Of a stretch of DNA of 64,000 bases, positions 22,278-32,807 are shown piece by piece; the first letter of the stretch is position 1, and the number at the start of each line of letters is the position of its first letter. Both the position numbers and the translations under genes were made by a program. The notes beneath the pieces were generated by a model, which was not told where the DNA came from, searched no databases, and saw only the letters and a program-made list of their open reading frames with translations. The stretch is from Chrysophaeum taylorii (taxonomy: Eukaryota; Sar; Pelagophyceae; Pelagomonadales; Pelagomonadaceae): the NCBI GenBank assembly GCA_029834535.1, contig JAQMWT010000050.1, forward strand, positions 93,501-157,500, given 5' to 3'.

Positions 22278-25200
22278 ATGCCAACAACACGCGGGCGGAG
22301 GTGGTCTCCTGTTGAAGGCAAGATCGATTGGACGTGCGAACTCTACGTGTACAAGCACTTCGGGTGGGTGGCTCGCGAACTGTGAGCATACATTAAGTAA
22401 CTTGGTGGTTTCGTTCGCAGTCTCAAGATATTGGGTGGAAAGTGGGTGTCAGTTCGTGCGAGTTTTCAGGGGCCGCGTATCTACCTGCAGTCGACGGGCA
22501 AAGAAAAATATGAAAAGACGATCCACATCACGCGGAAGACAAGCATCGAAGCCGCGCCTCAGCCCGGGCGGTTCGTCGTCGCGATCAACGGGTTCAACGG
22601 GACGCTCAAGACGAGACGGCTCCTCGATTGTAAGACGCAGGAGCAGCTGGATCAAGTAAAGAAGCACGTGAACGAGGCTATTGCGCTCGGCAACGACAAG
22701 CCGGCAATCGTCTCTTCAGGTAGGTGCTCCTCGAGGCTGTCACGACTCGATTGACTCGCGCCCGCTTCAGGACGCCACATGAAGGACAATCGACCTCATG
22801 CCTACACGAGCCCTGTCGTGCTGGAGCAGGACAACGAAGAAGCCGAGGACATTCGACCCCAGGAATGGCGCGTGAGCGAGGTTGGGGCGACGAATCTGCA
22901 TCGGGTGATGGCGCAAGTCACCAAGGAGGTGGCCGACGCGTGAGCTCTCTATGCGTCATCTCTCGTTTCGCGAGACGTCTTACCGCAGGCGACGGCGACG
23001 ACGCGGGTATACGGCGCACGAGTTAGCGCAGCTCAATAGCGAATTGCTCGAGCTCGAAAAACAATCCAAAAAGACGCTCAAGTTCAAAGTCCGTCGGATC
23101 CTGCGTCTCATGGCAAAGGAGGGGAAAGACGCGCGGAACTCGGTGTCGACGATCGACGAGAGGGGCTCGATGATTGGGGGACGTGCCTTCAGAGCTTTCA
23201 GCCAGCACGCGCGGCAGCACGGGATGACGCTGGGTGCGTCATCGTCGCATCATGACTCGCAGAACTTGGCAAACTCGTCGATTGTGGAGACGCTGCCGAG
23301 CCTGCTCGAAAAGAACCGCGTGCTCCCGACTCTCGTGACGACGCTTCACTACTTGAGCCGCAAGGAGAAGCTGACGCTCCACGACGCCGTGACCTGCCTG
23401 TTCACGGGGACCGTCATCAAGACCCTCCTGAACATTACGGGTGGGCTTTCGATCCTGCTTTCGCTGCCACGCGAGCGCCACGCCTTCCGCAAGCTGTGCG
23501 TCTCGGCGCTTCAGTGCCGCGTGCCCGTTTTCACGATCCGAATCCTCGAGCTCCTGGCCGCCCTCGTGCTCCTGCCAGACAATGTCGAGGGCTATAGGAT
23601 GGCACGAAGCGTACTGCGGGAGGTGGACAAAAACGCTAGCTGGGGTCACTGCCTCTGCGCCAGCACCCCGCTGACGCCGACCGCGGAGGCGCGGTCGAAC
23701 GAGCAACCGCCGCCGTTTTCGGCGCTCGCGCAGCTGCTCATCGACGGCACCAACGAGCTCCGCGTCGCCGTGATGTCGCTCTTTACGGCGCTCTGCAACT
23801 CGCTTCACCAGAACCAGGGTCGCGAGTCGGCCCTCTGGCTTCAGGTGCAGATATTTCACGCGATTCGCGTCGTGGTGCCGATTCGAACGAGGGAGAGCGA
23901 AAGCGGCTCGCAGGGACCACGGAAACGACGAGCTTCGTCGTCAGCCCTGCGCCGGGCCGGTGCCCCGGGCATGACCGTCGCCGACAGCAAGGAAGACGAC
24001 ACCTCTGAAGCCGCGTCCATCGACGACTCGGAGGAGAAACAAGGTACCCTGTGCCAGCCGCTCATCGATTTGCTCGACGAATGCGAGACATCTCCGAGCG
24101 ATAGCTCCAAGCTGCTCAAGCACACCCTCGAGCGGTTCCTCGACAGCTGGGACGCGCGCGAGCTCGACGAGGCGGAAGACTGCGAAAATGAAATCGTTGG
24201 CTCGGCGATGCGGGTAGAGATCCTGGCCAGCCGAATTCGGCGGGCGGCGCTGCTGCTCGCTCACGCCGACGTCGACGGCATGCTCGACGTCCTCGGCCAC
24301 GAGCTCGAGCTCGCGAGCGCGAAGCCCATCTGCCGCGACGGCGGCGACGACATACCGTTGAGCCTGGACGTGCACTCGACGGTGACTGCGCTCTACCGCC
24401 TTCAATCCAAGGACGGGAATCGCGGCGCGGCGCCGCGGCCCGCGGGCGTCGGGCCCCTCAAAGGCATTACGGGCACCAAGAACGCGCTCAACGACATGCT
24501 TCGAAAGACGCGCCCGTCGTTTCCTTCGGCACCCGACGACAAAAAAGCTGCTGCTGCTGCCCCTGCTGCGGCGGCGGGTCCGGTGGCGCTCAAGGACGAC
24601 CCGACGTACGCCAAGTTTTTTAAGATGATTCGCATGCACGTACCCAAGACTGCGGTCGCGCTCAAGATGTCTGCCGAGGGTCTCGACCCCGCAATCCTCG
24701 ACATGAACGTTAACGAGCCCGCGCCCGAGGCAAAGCCAGCGACGAAGATGATGGAAGAGAGGGCGCTCGAGGACGACCCGACGTACGCCAAGTATTTCAA
24801 GATGCTTCGGATGCACGTTCCCAAAGAAGCCGTCATCAACAAGATGACGACGGACGGGCTCGACCCGTCGGTGCTCGCGCTGGACCCCGACGGACCGGTT
24901 CCGTCGACGAGTACCAAGCCCAAAAAGCCCCCCCCGCCATTGGCGCGCGGCCCGCCTCTCGAGGACGATCCTAAGTATGCCAAATTTTTTAAGATGCTCA
25001 AGCTCCACGTCCCCAAGATGGCGGTGGCGGCCAAGATGGCGGCCGAGAACCTCGACGCCGCCGTTCTTGACCTCGATCCGGAGAAACCAATGCCGGTGGA
25101 CCGCGTGGCCGGCGGCGCCGGGGCAGCGGCGGCGGCGAAAAGTCTCGACGTCGCGGAGAAGCCGGCGGGGCCGCCGGTTTATTGCGCGCACGCGCCCACG

Positions 25201-26793
25201 GCCAAGGTGCGCAAGGTGTTTTTGGATCTCATCACCGATGGCTCGGGGACTTGGTGGGTGCCAGACGGCGAGGACGAGAGCGCGAAGCGGAAAAAAAAGC
25301 AGCAGCAGCAGCAGCAGCAGCACCGTCGAGAAGACGTGGTGGTGCTCGAGGACGGCGCTCTCAAAGATCTCGAGTCGGTGTTCTTGGTGCCGCCGCGGAG
25401 GGGCAAGCTCGCGAACGAGGATGCAAAGGCGGCGGCGGTGGCGGCCGTGAGCGACATGCAGCAGAGCGAGCTCGAGGCGCTGACGAAGAAAAAAAAAAAG
25501 AAGGAGATGCGGTCGCCGGTAACCGAGGCGTGCGGCGGGAAGAGGAGTTTCGAGCTGAGCGTCCTCTTTCCGGGGCTCAAGATACCAACCCCCGAGCTCG
25601 CCGGCGCGCTGGCATTGTTGGATCCCGATGCCAAGCTCGCCGCCAACCCGACGTCCCTCTCGATCCTCTACGACATGCTCCTGCGCAAGCTCCAGCGCGA
25701 GGAGGTCGAAAAGTTGTCGCGCCTCGTCTCGCGACACCCCGCGAACGAGGACGTGCTGCTCGACGACGTCTCGCTTTTCTTCGCTCAGTTGCTCCGGGTG
25801 GTGCGGCGGCCGCGCGAGAAGGTGGTCTTCCTCTGGTTTCGCACGACGCTCGAGGACCGCTTCAACGAGCTCGCCGCGCACGTCGAGGCCTTCGAGCGCG
25901 CGGCCGTCAGCGTTCGCGACTCCGAGGCGCTCAAGAAGCTCCTACGGTTTACGCTCGCCATCTCGAACTTTCTCAACTTTGGCACGGCGCGCGCGAACGT
26001 TCCCGGCATCAAGATCTCGTCGCTTCTCAAGCTGCGCGAGACCAAGACGACCAAGACCGACAACTACAAGAACCTTCTCGCCTACACGGCCAAGCACGCG
26101 GGCGTCGAGCCCAAAGACCTCCGTGCCGAGCTGCCGGAGGACCTCCTGAGTGCGGTCTACCTCAGCCCCCCGCGGTCCGACTTGAAGCGTCTCATCGTCG
26201 AACTCAAAACCGAGTGCGACCAGGCCGCGAGGGAGCAGCACGCGCTCTCCGAGGACGCCGATCGCGCCGACCTCGCGGCCGATGCCATGCACGCGGCTGC
26301 CGCCAGGGCCGACGATTTCGCCACCAAAGCCAAGGACGCCCTCACGCGCCTCGACAAGCTCTACGTGGCCATGGAGGAGACGGTCGACAAGACTTTGGCG
26401 CTCTACGGCGAGCCGCCGACGATCGACGCCGAGGACTGGGTCAAGGATATCGACCGGTTCTGCGCCCAGTACGAGACCGAGCACAAGGAGCTCACCGACG
26501 CCATCGCTCGGAAGCGAAAGCGCGAGGCTCTCGAAAAGAAACGCGCGCTCCGCGAGTCGGAGTGCCAAGCGATGCATAAGAGCCACCTCCACGACGACGC
26601 CAAAAAAGTCACGGCCAGGGGCCAGGTCAACAGGATCATGACCGACATCGCCTCGGGCGCCGCCCTCGAGAGTCAGGGGGGAGGCATGTCGATGAAAGAT
26701 CACGCCGACAGTTGGGCCAAGAAGCTTCGCGCCCACCACAAAAGCCACGACGACGACGACGCCGACGACGACGAGTTCGACTTTGAAGACTAG
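22278..26793 (+). CDS. Formin with PH-like, FH3, triple DDPxYAKFFKM repeats and FH2
   Basis: Predicted exons 22278..22381, 22421..22719, 22771..22939 and 22989..26793 (1458 aa); introns are 39, 51 and 49 nt, all GT..AG and in phase. The N-terminal ~110 residues look PH-like (GKIDWTCELYVYKHFGW, RIYLQSTGKEKYEKTIHI, GRFVVAINGF). An FH3/armadillo region follows. At residues ~725-880 come three copies of DDPxYAKxFKMxxxHVPK..V..KM...GLDP, a motif shared with WASH-subunit CCDC53-like segments. FH2 spans ~920-1260, including FLNFGTARANVPGIKISSLLKLRETK. An acidic C-terminal tail ends the protein. It nucleates unbranched actin. There is no long polyproline FH1; the Lys/Gln-rich insert in FH2 is unusual. 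Confidence 0.88.
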
Positions 26794-27169
26794 CTACTTT
26801 TATTACGTCCCGTGGCACGCGAAAACAAGCCCGGACAAATACGCACGCCTTTCTCCTTTCACAGCATATTTCTCACCGCCGCGGTTCTTTGCTCTCAACA
26901 CCCGCGGCGATGTCGTCAATTTCCCCGTCTTCCTTCCTTCTTTTTCCTTCCTTCCACACCGGCGGCGAGTCCGACCTCCCCAGGCACGCGCGAAAGAATA
27001 GAAGAATGTTTTCGGGCGCCAAGCCAGACAGACAGACAGACAGATTCCCTTCATAAACGTGCTGCTCCGTCCGCGCCGAGAAATCATCATCGCTTGCCCG
27101 AGAGGAAAAAAAAACTAAAACCGCATGGAAGGGCAATGTTTATTATTATTATTTACGGGTTGAAGAAGA
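26794..27169. other. Intergenic
   Basis: No gene. T/C-rich 3' flank of the formin, then a short (ACAG)n at about 27025-27045 and an A-tract near 27107. Holds the promoter of the SAYSvFN gene. Confidence 0.6.
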
Positions 27170-27589
27170 ATGGTCGTCTCATCGAGGTCGTCGCCTCGGC
27201 GGCGCGGTGTCGCCCTCGCGTGCATGGTGGGCATCCAAGTCGCGGCGATCCGGTACGATCTCGCGGTGCCGGCATTCATAGTCCTCTCGATTGTCGCGCT
27301 CGTGTTGTTTGGGACACGCGAGAAATGGGACGGTGAGGCATCTGCGTACTCGGTGTGTAACAATGGCCGACGGCTCCCGGGTCAGTTTACGGCGGAGCAG
27401 TTCGATGCGCAGCTGCGCGGTATTCCCCCGCCGGACGACGCGATGATGTTAGGACGACCAGAGACCAAAGCAGCAAGAAAACCTGTTGCTGTTGCGAGCG
27501 AGGAAGAGCGAGAGGCAAGACGAAGGCTTCGGGCCGCCGCCGCCGAACAACGCTCAAAGACCACCACCACCACCCCCCCAAAGTTGTGA
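27170..27589 (+). CDS. SAYSD1: SAYSvFN-domain membrane protein (SAYSD1-like)
   Basis: 139 aa from ATG 27170. The signature segment is GEASAYSVCNNGRRLPGQFTA; the SAYSvFN motif is slightly altered (VCN instead of VFN). It follows two hydrophobic stretches (VALACMVGIQVAAI and LAVPAFIVLSIVALVLFG) that form a membrane hairpin. The C-terminus is a basic/Glu-rich helix. In animals SAYSD1 sits at the ER translocon and recognises UFMylated stalled ribosomes. Function here is by family. It is convergent with TrpRS, with 23 bp between the stops. Confidence 0.8.
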   Translation: MVVSSRSSPRRRGVALACMVGIQVAAIRYDLAVPAFIVLSIVALVLFGTREKWDGEASAYSVCNNGRRLPGQFTAEQFDAQLRGIPPPDDAMMLGRPETKAARKPVAVASEEEREARRRLRAAAAEQRSKTTTTTPPKL

Positions 27590-27612
27590 TGCGGACGATA
27601 ATGTACTTGTTT

Positions 27613-29436
27613 TTATTTTCGGGGGGGGGGCGTTTTAAGGGGCCGGATGGCCATCCACTCGTCGAGGTCGGCTCGGGAGACCTGAGCGCGGCGATGCTGG
27701 TGGGTTGCCACGAGGTCCTTCAGGACGTCGATGAGCTTGGCCTTGACCGCGGCCGTGTTCCAGTAATCACCCTGGCCTGACCCGTAGGAGCGCGCGATGC
27801 GGTCGAGCTCGTCGTCGTCCTCCATGAAGAAGCGGAGCCACTGGAAGGAAACGTCGGCGTCGAGGTCGGCGCCCTTGGCCCTTTGTTCCTTGGCGGTCTC
27901 TCGGCCGCCAGAAAAGGCGTGGGCCTTGATTTTGCGCTCGATGTCCTCGGGGGTGTCCGTGAGGAAGACGGCGGAATTTTCGTCGCTCGACGACATCTTG
28001 CCGGCGGCACCCTGAAGCGGGGGAAAGAACTTGGAGTGGAGGAGGGCGGGCTTGCCGCCGAGCTTGTGGCTCGAGGGCGCGAGCTTGTGCGCGACATCTC
28101 TCGTGACTCGGAAATAAGGGTCCTGGTCGATCGCGCACGGGATCAAGCACGCGGCCAACGGGAGGTTCGGGATATTGGAGAGGGGCACGGGAAAACTCGT
28201 GGAGAAAGAGGGGGCGGCCTGGATCGCGGGAAAGGCCGACTGTCCGATGTTCGATTGGCCGTCGAACCCAAAGGCCGCGCGCACTTGCGAGTAAGTCACC
28301 GATTTCCATATTTTCGCGATGTTCGGGTACATGTGACCCACGTACTCGACGTCAGAGAATATGAAGGTCTTGTCCTTGTCGAAGCCGCAAGCTACGATGT
28401 CTTTGGCGTTTTCGCGGGTTAAGCCCCGATAATAGTCCAAGTTGTAGTCCGAGCCGTCGTAGACGCCCTTCCACAGAAACTTTTCGTCGTCTGTCATCTG
28501 GACCACCAACGGCACACCAAACGCCTCCTGGAGCCACTGGGTCATCATGAACGGAACGAGGTGGCCCAGATGCATGGCCGAGCTCGACGGACCGCGGCCC
28601 GTGTAAAGATAGAACGGGTCGCCGCGCTCGGCGCACTCGCATATCTTGTGAAGATCGCGGTGCGAAAAGAAGATTCCGCGCCGCAAAAATCGGTGCAAGG
28701 GTCCCTGCGCGCATCGTTCGAGCCGCGCGAGCAACTCTCCGTCGAGGACCTGGCTCCCAAACTTGGACACGAGCTTATCGTAGTCCACTTTTCCCACCAC
28801 CTGAAACGGGTCCACGACCATCTCTTCTTCCTCCTCTTTTCGGGTCTCCTCTTTTACTGCCACGCTCTCGTCGAGATCGACGACCTCTTCGAGAACCTTG
28901 GCGCGCGAGGCCTCCAACAACGCCGTCGCGTCCTCGTCCGCCGACGGAGCCTCTTCCTCGGTCGTAACGCTTTCGTCGACGCGAAACTTGACTGTCACCT
29001 GCCGCTTCTTCCCGACCAGCACAATCTCGGCCTTTTTCCCGCGCACGAGAGATACGCGCCCGACGCTCGCGAGCACGGGATGTTCGGATTCGACGAGAAC
29101 TCCGCCCACGACGCCGTAACGTTTAGTCTCCGCGACAGCGATCCGCACCGGAGACTCGCACAATGCCGAAACCTCGCGCTCCAGCATGTCCAACAGCTTC
29201 TCGTGCACCGCAGGATCCTTGGGGAAGGGCGACCGCCGCGACGCTTCGAGGCTCATCGTCAGTTTTCCGGTCCCGGCCTCGGTCACCCAAGTCGGCTGCA
29301 GCCCCACCATGCTCGTGTTCGGATCCAAACCGAACACCTTCCCAACCGCGACCCGCACCGCCAGCCCCGCCGTGTTCACGCTCGCCGGCGGCGGCGGCGG
29401 CCCGGGTCGCACCTTTTTCTCCTTCTTCTCCGCCAT
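27613..29436 (-). CDS. WARS1: Cytoplasmic tryptophanyl-tRNA synthetase
   Basis: 607 aa from ATG 29436 (MAEKKEKK). The class I catalytic core has TGRGPSSSAMHLGH (HIGH equivalent at ~289-292), TDDEKFLWK, DYNLDYYRGLT, SQVRAAFGFDGQSNIGQ, PCAIDQDPYFR and the KMSSS loop (~480-484), all typical of eukaryotic/archaeal TrpRS. It joins Trp to tRNA-Trp in the cytosol. It is about 130 residues longer than the human enzyme owing to a ~190-residue N-terminal part. That part contains an Ala-tRNA-editing-like or unrelated domain (GKLTMSLEASRRSPFP, ESPVRIAVAETKRYGVVGG) and an acidic linker. Stop is TAA. Confidence 0.93.
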   Translation of the reverse strand: MAEKKEKKVRPGPPPPPASVNTAGLAVRVAVGKVFGLDPNTSMVGLQPTWVTEAGTGKLTMSLEASRRSPFPKDPAVHEKLLDMLEREVSALCESPVRIAVAETKRYGVVGGVLVESEHPVLASVGRVSLVRGKKAEIVLVGKKRQVTVKFRVDESVTTEEEAPSADEDATALLEASRAKVLEEVVDLDESVAVKEETRKEEEEEMVVDPFQVVGKVDYDKLVSKFGSQVLDGELLARLERCAQGPLHRFLRRGIFFSHRDLHKICECAERGDPFYLYTGRGPSSSAMHLGHLVPFMMTQWLQEAFGVPLVVQMTDDEKFLWKGVYDGSDYNLDYYRGLTRENAKDIVACGFDKDKTFIFSDVEYVGHMYPNIAKIWKSVTYSQVRAAFGFDGQSNIGQSAFPAIQAAPSFSTSFPVPLSNIPNLPLAACLIPCAIDQDPYFRVTRDVAHKLAPSSHKLGGKPALLHSKFFPPLQGAAGKMSSSDENSAVFLTDTPEDIERKIKAHAFSGGRETAKEQRAKGADLDADVSFQWLRFFMEDDDELDRIARSYGSGQGDYWNTAAVKAKLIDVLKDLVATHQHRRAQVSRADLDEWMAIRPLKTPPPRK

Positions 29437-31277
29437 CGCCGAAGGATGCAAGCAACCTTACTTGCAGTTAGTTCTTGATGGTCCACGTCAGAAAACTGTT
29501 GAAAATGAATCCTACTCTACCCCTTCGTGTTGGAAGATGATGTCTGATTCCGCCCCGATACGGCCTGCTCAAGAGAGTCGAGACTATCGCTCGTAGCGTG
29601 CTTTATCCGGGAACACATTCAAAACATGCATCAACGCTCGCGCCCCTCTTGCCGTGTGTCCATCCTCAATGCTCGTAGTCATCACGCCTCGAACACGCGT
29701 CACCTCCTCTCGCACGTCGATCTGAGCCGCGGCTGCAGCTGATTTGCTCTTTGTCTAGGCTTTCACTGATCCGGTGAGGCACCAGTGCCCCGAGCCCGTT
29801 CGACGTCTGGGCAATGCTCTTCGAGCAGCCACTCGAGCGTAATGTCCAAGAATTTGTGTACGCAACGCGTAGGTTGTCTGTCTCTTGTTGCAGCAGAAGA
29901 CAACACAGCCTGCTCTCGTTAGGGAAGGTCGACAAGAACAAACACGTCGACCCTTGTGACTTATTTAGAGAGCACATAAAGCGAGGCGCTGTGAGATTTC
30001 AGGACATACTTTTGCCAGGGGTGCAGCAGGACCTCGCAGCCCTCCGGAGGTGCGCTTGTTATCTGTGGGTTTTTTGAGGAGAAAGGAAAAGTTGCCATTT
30101 GAGCTCCTCCTGAACTCCGTGCTGTCTCGTTGCGGGTGAACAACCCCACCCGGTGGAAAACGCAGGAGCTCGAGCAAGGCGACATCTCCGAACGAGGTCG
30201 CCGTTTTGGTGCGGACGCGATGATGGATGATGATGCACAAGCTTATGCGCTTTTTACAATAATCTTTCCTGCTTCATGCTTCCGTCTGTTCTTCTATGTT
30301 CTGCTGTTGTGCTATCATCTCGTCCCTTACCCCGCGCGAACCTCGCGTGGGCAACAGGACGGACGTCTATTGACTTTTGAGGAACGTGGTGGAGAGACGT
30401 CACCTATCTCAATTCAGCCCACCACACTGTGCGTGCCGGGGGGGGGGGGGGTTGTGTTTTTACAGTGAAGGTCAATCCGAGTCATGATCTTTGTTTTTGT
30501 TGGCTCCATGCAATCTCCGCAGAAAATTATAATTTCCCTCTACGCGGCTGTGTGCCCGTTGATCAACTATGACTCTCACTTGCGTCTAATGCATGTTTTC
30601 TCGCCGTCTTCATAATAAGCGCACAATGCGCATCCAAATTTTAATTCCAAACGCCCCATCGAGAAGGGCGCTTTGTTTGTCTAGCCCATCAAAGGTTACG
30701 AATACAAGCGTCGACGCACCATCCGTGCGCCTGGACCTTGACAGAGCACACACGCCCCGCGTCGCGCGCGTCAGAGCCCCTCCAGCGCTAAACATCTTCT
30801 TCCATGGAGCGACCGTTTATTCATTCATGAAGAAGATATCGACACCAGCTCGCATTCGGCATCCATATCCAACCGGACACATATGTTCGAAGAAGGATCA
30901 AAGCGGCAGGCAGACAGGTGACATGGAAGTGGCGGGCGTCCAGGTCCGCTCGAAGCAGGAATAATACCCATCATCAAAAGATATATCATTCTGGCATCCC
31001 AACGGACGCCTCCAAGTTCCACGCTGCTCCCAAAATAAACATTCAAAGCGCGCGCACGGGTCGGCGCGCGTCGACGTATGCCACGGCGCACGTTTGGCCA
31101 AGGCAACGAATGGCTCGCGTGCCCCCTTATAATTTGACTCGAGCGTGTTTGATTCGGGCGCCTGTCGGCTCGACCCCACAGTGATGATGATCCCCAGTCG
31201 TGACATCTACGAAAAAGACACCGCAAGGCTGGCAGCCAACAAGGCCCACGGTGCCCGATACCCACACTGACGAGGTC
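29437..31277. other. 1.8-kb intergenic, no gene seen
   Basis: Lower GC than the flanks and without a convincing frame on either strand. A run of 11-12 G occurs at about 30437-30448. It contains the divergent promoters of TrpRS (left) and FTSJ1/TRM7 (right). CTTATAATTTGA near 31125 could be an A/T-rich promoter element. Confidence 0.55.
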
Positions 31278-32237
31278 ATGGGCCGAAAGTCGCGAGACAA
31301 GCGGGACATCTACTACCGGCTCGCCAAGGAGGAGGGGTTTCGCGCGCGCTCGGCGTACAAGCTGCTGCAGCTCGACGCGACGCTCGGGCTGTTCCGCGCG
31401 CCGATGCGGGTCGTCGACCTGTGCGCGGCGCCTGGAGGGTGGTCCCAGGTGGTCGCGCGCACGGGGTGTGCGTGCGTCGCGGTGGACTTGAAGGAGATGG
31501 CGCCGATTCCGGGGGTTTTCCGGGTCGTGGGCGACCTCACGGCGCGCGATACGGTCGAGCGGATCAAGGCGATGGGCGGGGCGGACGTAGTGCTGTGCGA
31601 CGGAGCCCCCGACGTGTACGGTCTCGGAGACATCGACGCGGCGCTCCAGCACAGACTCGTCGAGGTCGCGGTCGAGGTCGCGCGCGATCTCCTCGTGCCC
31701 GGCGGGGCGTTTGTCTCCAAGGTTTATCGCGGGCCCCGATCGGACCGAATATTCCGCGATCTGCGGCGACGTTTTTCGGACGTGGTGTGTGCCAAGCCCA
31801 AGTGCTCGCGCAACGCCTCCTTGGAGGCCTACGCTGTGGCCCGGGGGTTTGGGAGTCAAGACGCGCGAGGAGGCCGAGGCGTCGTCCCGTTCGTCGCGTG
31901 CGGCTTTGAGGATTTCGACGCCGACTCGTCCTACCCGCTCCGCCTTTTCCCCGACCGAGAATACGCATACCGAGACCCCGTCCAGATGCCCATCAACCCA
32001 ACACACCTCGCCGCCACCACGAGCCATCGCCGCCACATCCCCGACGAGGTCGAGCCGCTCGAAGAAACGGCAGCGCGGCCCTCGCCGCCGCCACCGCCGC
32101 GCAGACCGCCGGCGTCTAGTTCGGCCGTTGCACCGGCTCACGACGCCGCATCCCTCGCCGCCGCCCTGGGCCCAAAGAATAGCGATGGCGTCGTCTTCGA
32201 TGACGCCGCGGGCGCTCCGAGAGTCGCGGAAGAATAA
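31278..32237 (+). CDS. FTSJ1: tRNA 2'-O-ribose methyltransferase (TRM7/FTSJ1)
   Basis: 319 aa from ATG 31278 (MGRKSRDKRDIYYRLAKEEG, the classic TRM7 start). It is an RrmJ/FtsJ fold with the K-D-K-E catalytic tetrad K28 (SAYKLLQ), D108 (LCDGAPDV), K148 (FVSKVYRG) and E183 (SLEAYAVARGF). The SAM motif is VVDLCAAPGGWSQVV. It methylates the ribose at anticodon-loop positions 32 and 34 of several tRNAs, with partner proteins THADA/Trm732 and WDR6/Trm734 in other eukaryotes. The Pro/Ala-rich C-terminal tail is variable. Ends 5 bp before a convergent open frame. Confidence 0.92.
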   Translation: MGRKSRDKRDIYYRLAKEEGFRARSAYKLLQLDATLGLFRAPMRVVDLCAAPGGWSQVVARTGCACVAVDLKEMAPIPGVFRVVGDLTARDTVERIKAMGGADVVLCDGAPDVYGLGDIDAALQHRLVEVAVEVARDLLVPGGAFVSKVYRGPRSDRIFRDLRRRFSDVVCAKPKCSRNASLEAYAVARGFGSQDARGGRGVVPFVACGFEDFDADSSYPLRLFPDREYAYRDPVQMPINPTHLAATTSHRRHIPDEVEPLEETAARPSPPPPPRRPPASSSAVAPAHDAASLAAALGPKNSDGVVFDDAAGAPRVAEE

Positions 32238-32242
32238 CATAA

Positions 32243-32731
32243 TTATGGCGGCTCGAAAATGCCGGTTGATCTCCGAGTTTCATCAGGAGGGCTCACTACA
32301 TCGATCCTCCCTATCTGGATCCAGGCGCAGACCTTGTTATCCGGCGCGATGATGTGGCCGTAGTAACCCTCCCAGGCGTCGAAAGAACCCCCGCAGGCGG
32401 GGCACTCGAGCTGACCGTTTGGGAGGACCACGGGAGGGAGCGAGGCCTGGGTCACGCGGGGGGCCACGATGCTCGCGGCCTCTTCGACGACGAGCGGAAG
32501 CCGTTCATTTTTCGGGCGAGCCCGAATCTCGAGGCGACGTGTTGGTCCCGTCTTTGTAAGCCGCCACCGCCGGCACTGTACCAATACGTATCTTGAACTC
32601 AACTTCACCCATTCCGGTCGCTTTCGCCGACTGGGGGAACCCGCCGACGCGAGGGCCGCCGCGCGCGACCGGTTGTCGGAAACAAAGGGACCACGCGGCG
32701 GCGGCGGCGGAAAGGCCGTCTCGACAAACAC
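32243..32731 (-). CDS. Possible small zinc-ribbon protein (uncertain)
   Basis: An open frame of 162 codons with no ATG at its 5' end, so an upstream exon or another start is needed. The best-looking part is the C-terminal CPACGGSFDAWEGYYGHI (C-x2-C then H) preceded by LPNGQLE, which could be a zinc-binding module. The N-terminal half is basic and Pro-rich. It is convergent with FTSJ1/TRM7. I do not recognise the family; it may be chance in GC-rich DNA. Confidence 0.3.
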   Translation of the reverse strand: MFVETAFPPPPPRGPFVSDNRSRAAALASAGSPSRRKRPEWVKLSSRYVLVQCRRWRLTKTGPTRRLEIRARPKNERLPLVVEEAASIVAPRVTQASLPPVVLPNGQLECPACGGSFDAWEGYYGHIIAPDNKVCAWIQIGRIDVVSPPDETRRSTGIFEPP

Positions 32732-32807
32732 GCGCGGTCCTCGTCGGGCTCTGCGCCGTCGCCCAACGTGGCGCGACGTCCACGCTGACGTGTTTTCTGG
32801 CGAGCAA

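Noticed and set aside
23941-25881. 646-codon minus-strand frame opposite the formin
   Set aside because: Same reason: antisense shadow with low-complexity Arg/His-rich composition.
29814-30468. Small open frames in the TrpRS-FTSJ1 gap
   Set aside because: No start context, domain or codon bias supports them.
30825-32240. 471-codon minus-strand frame across FTSJ1/TRM7
   Set aside because: Antisense shadow of a well-supported FTSJ1/TRM7 gene.
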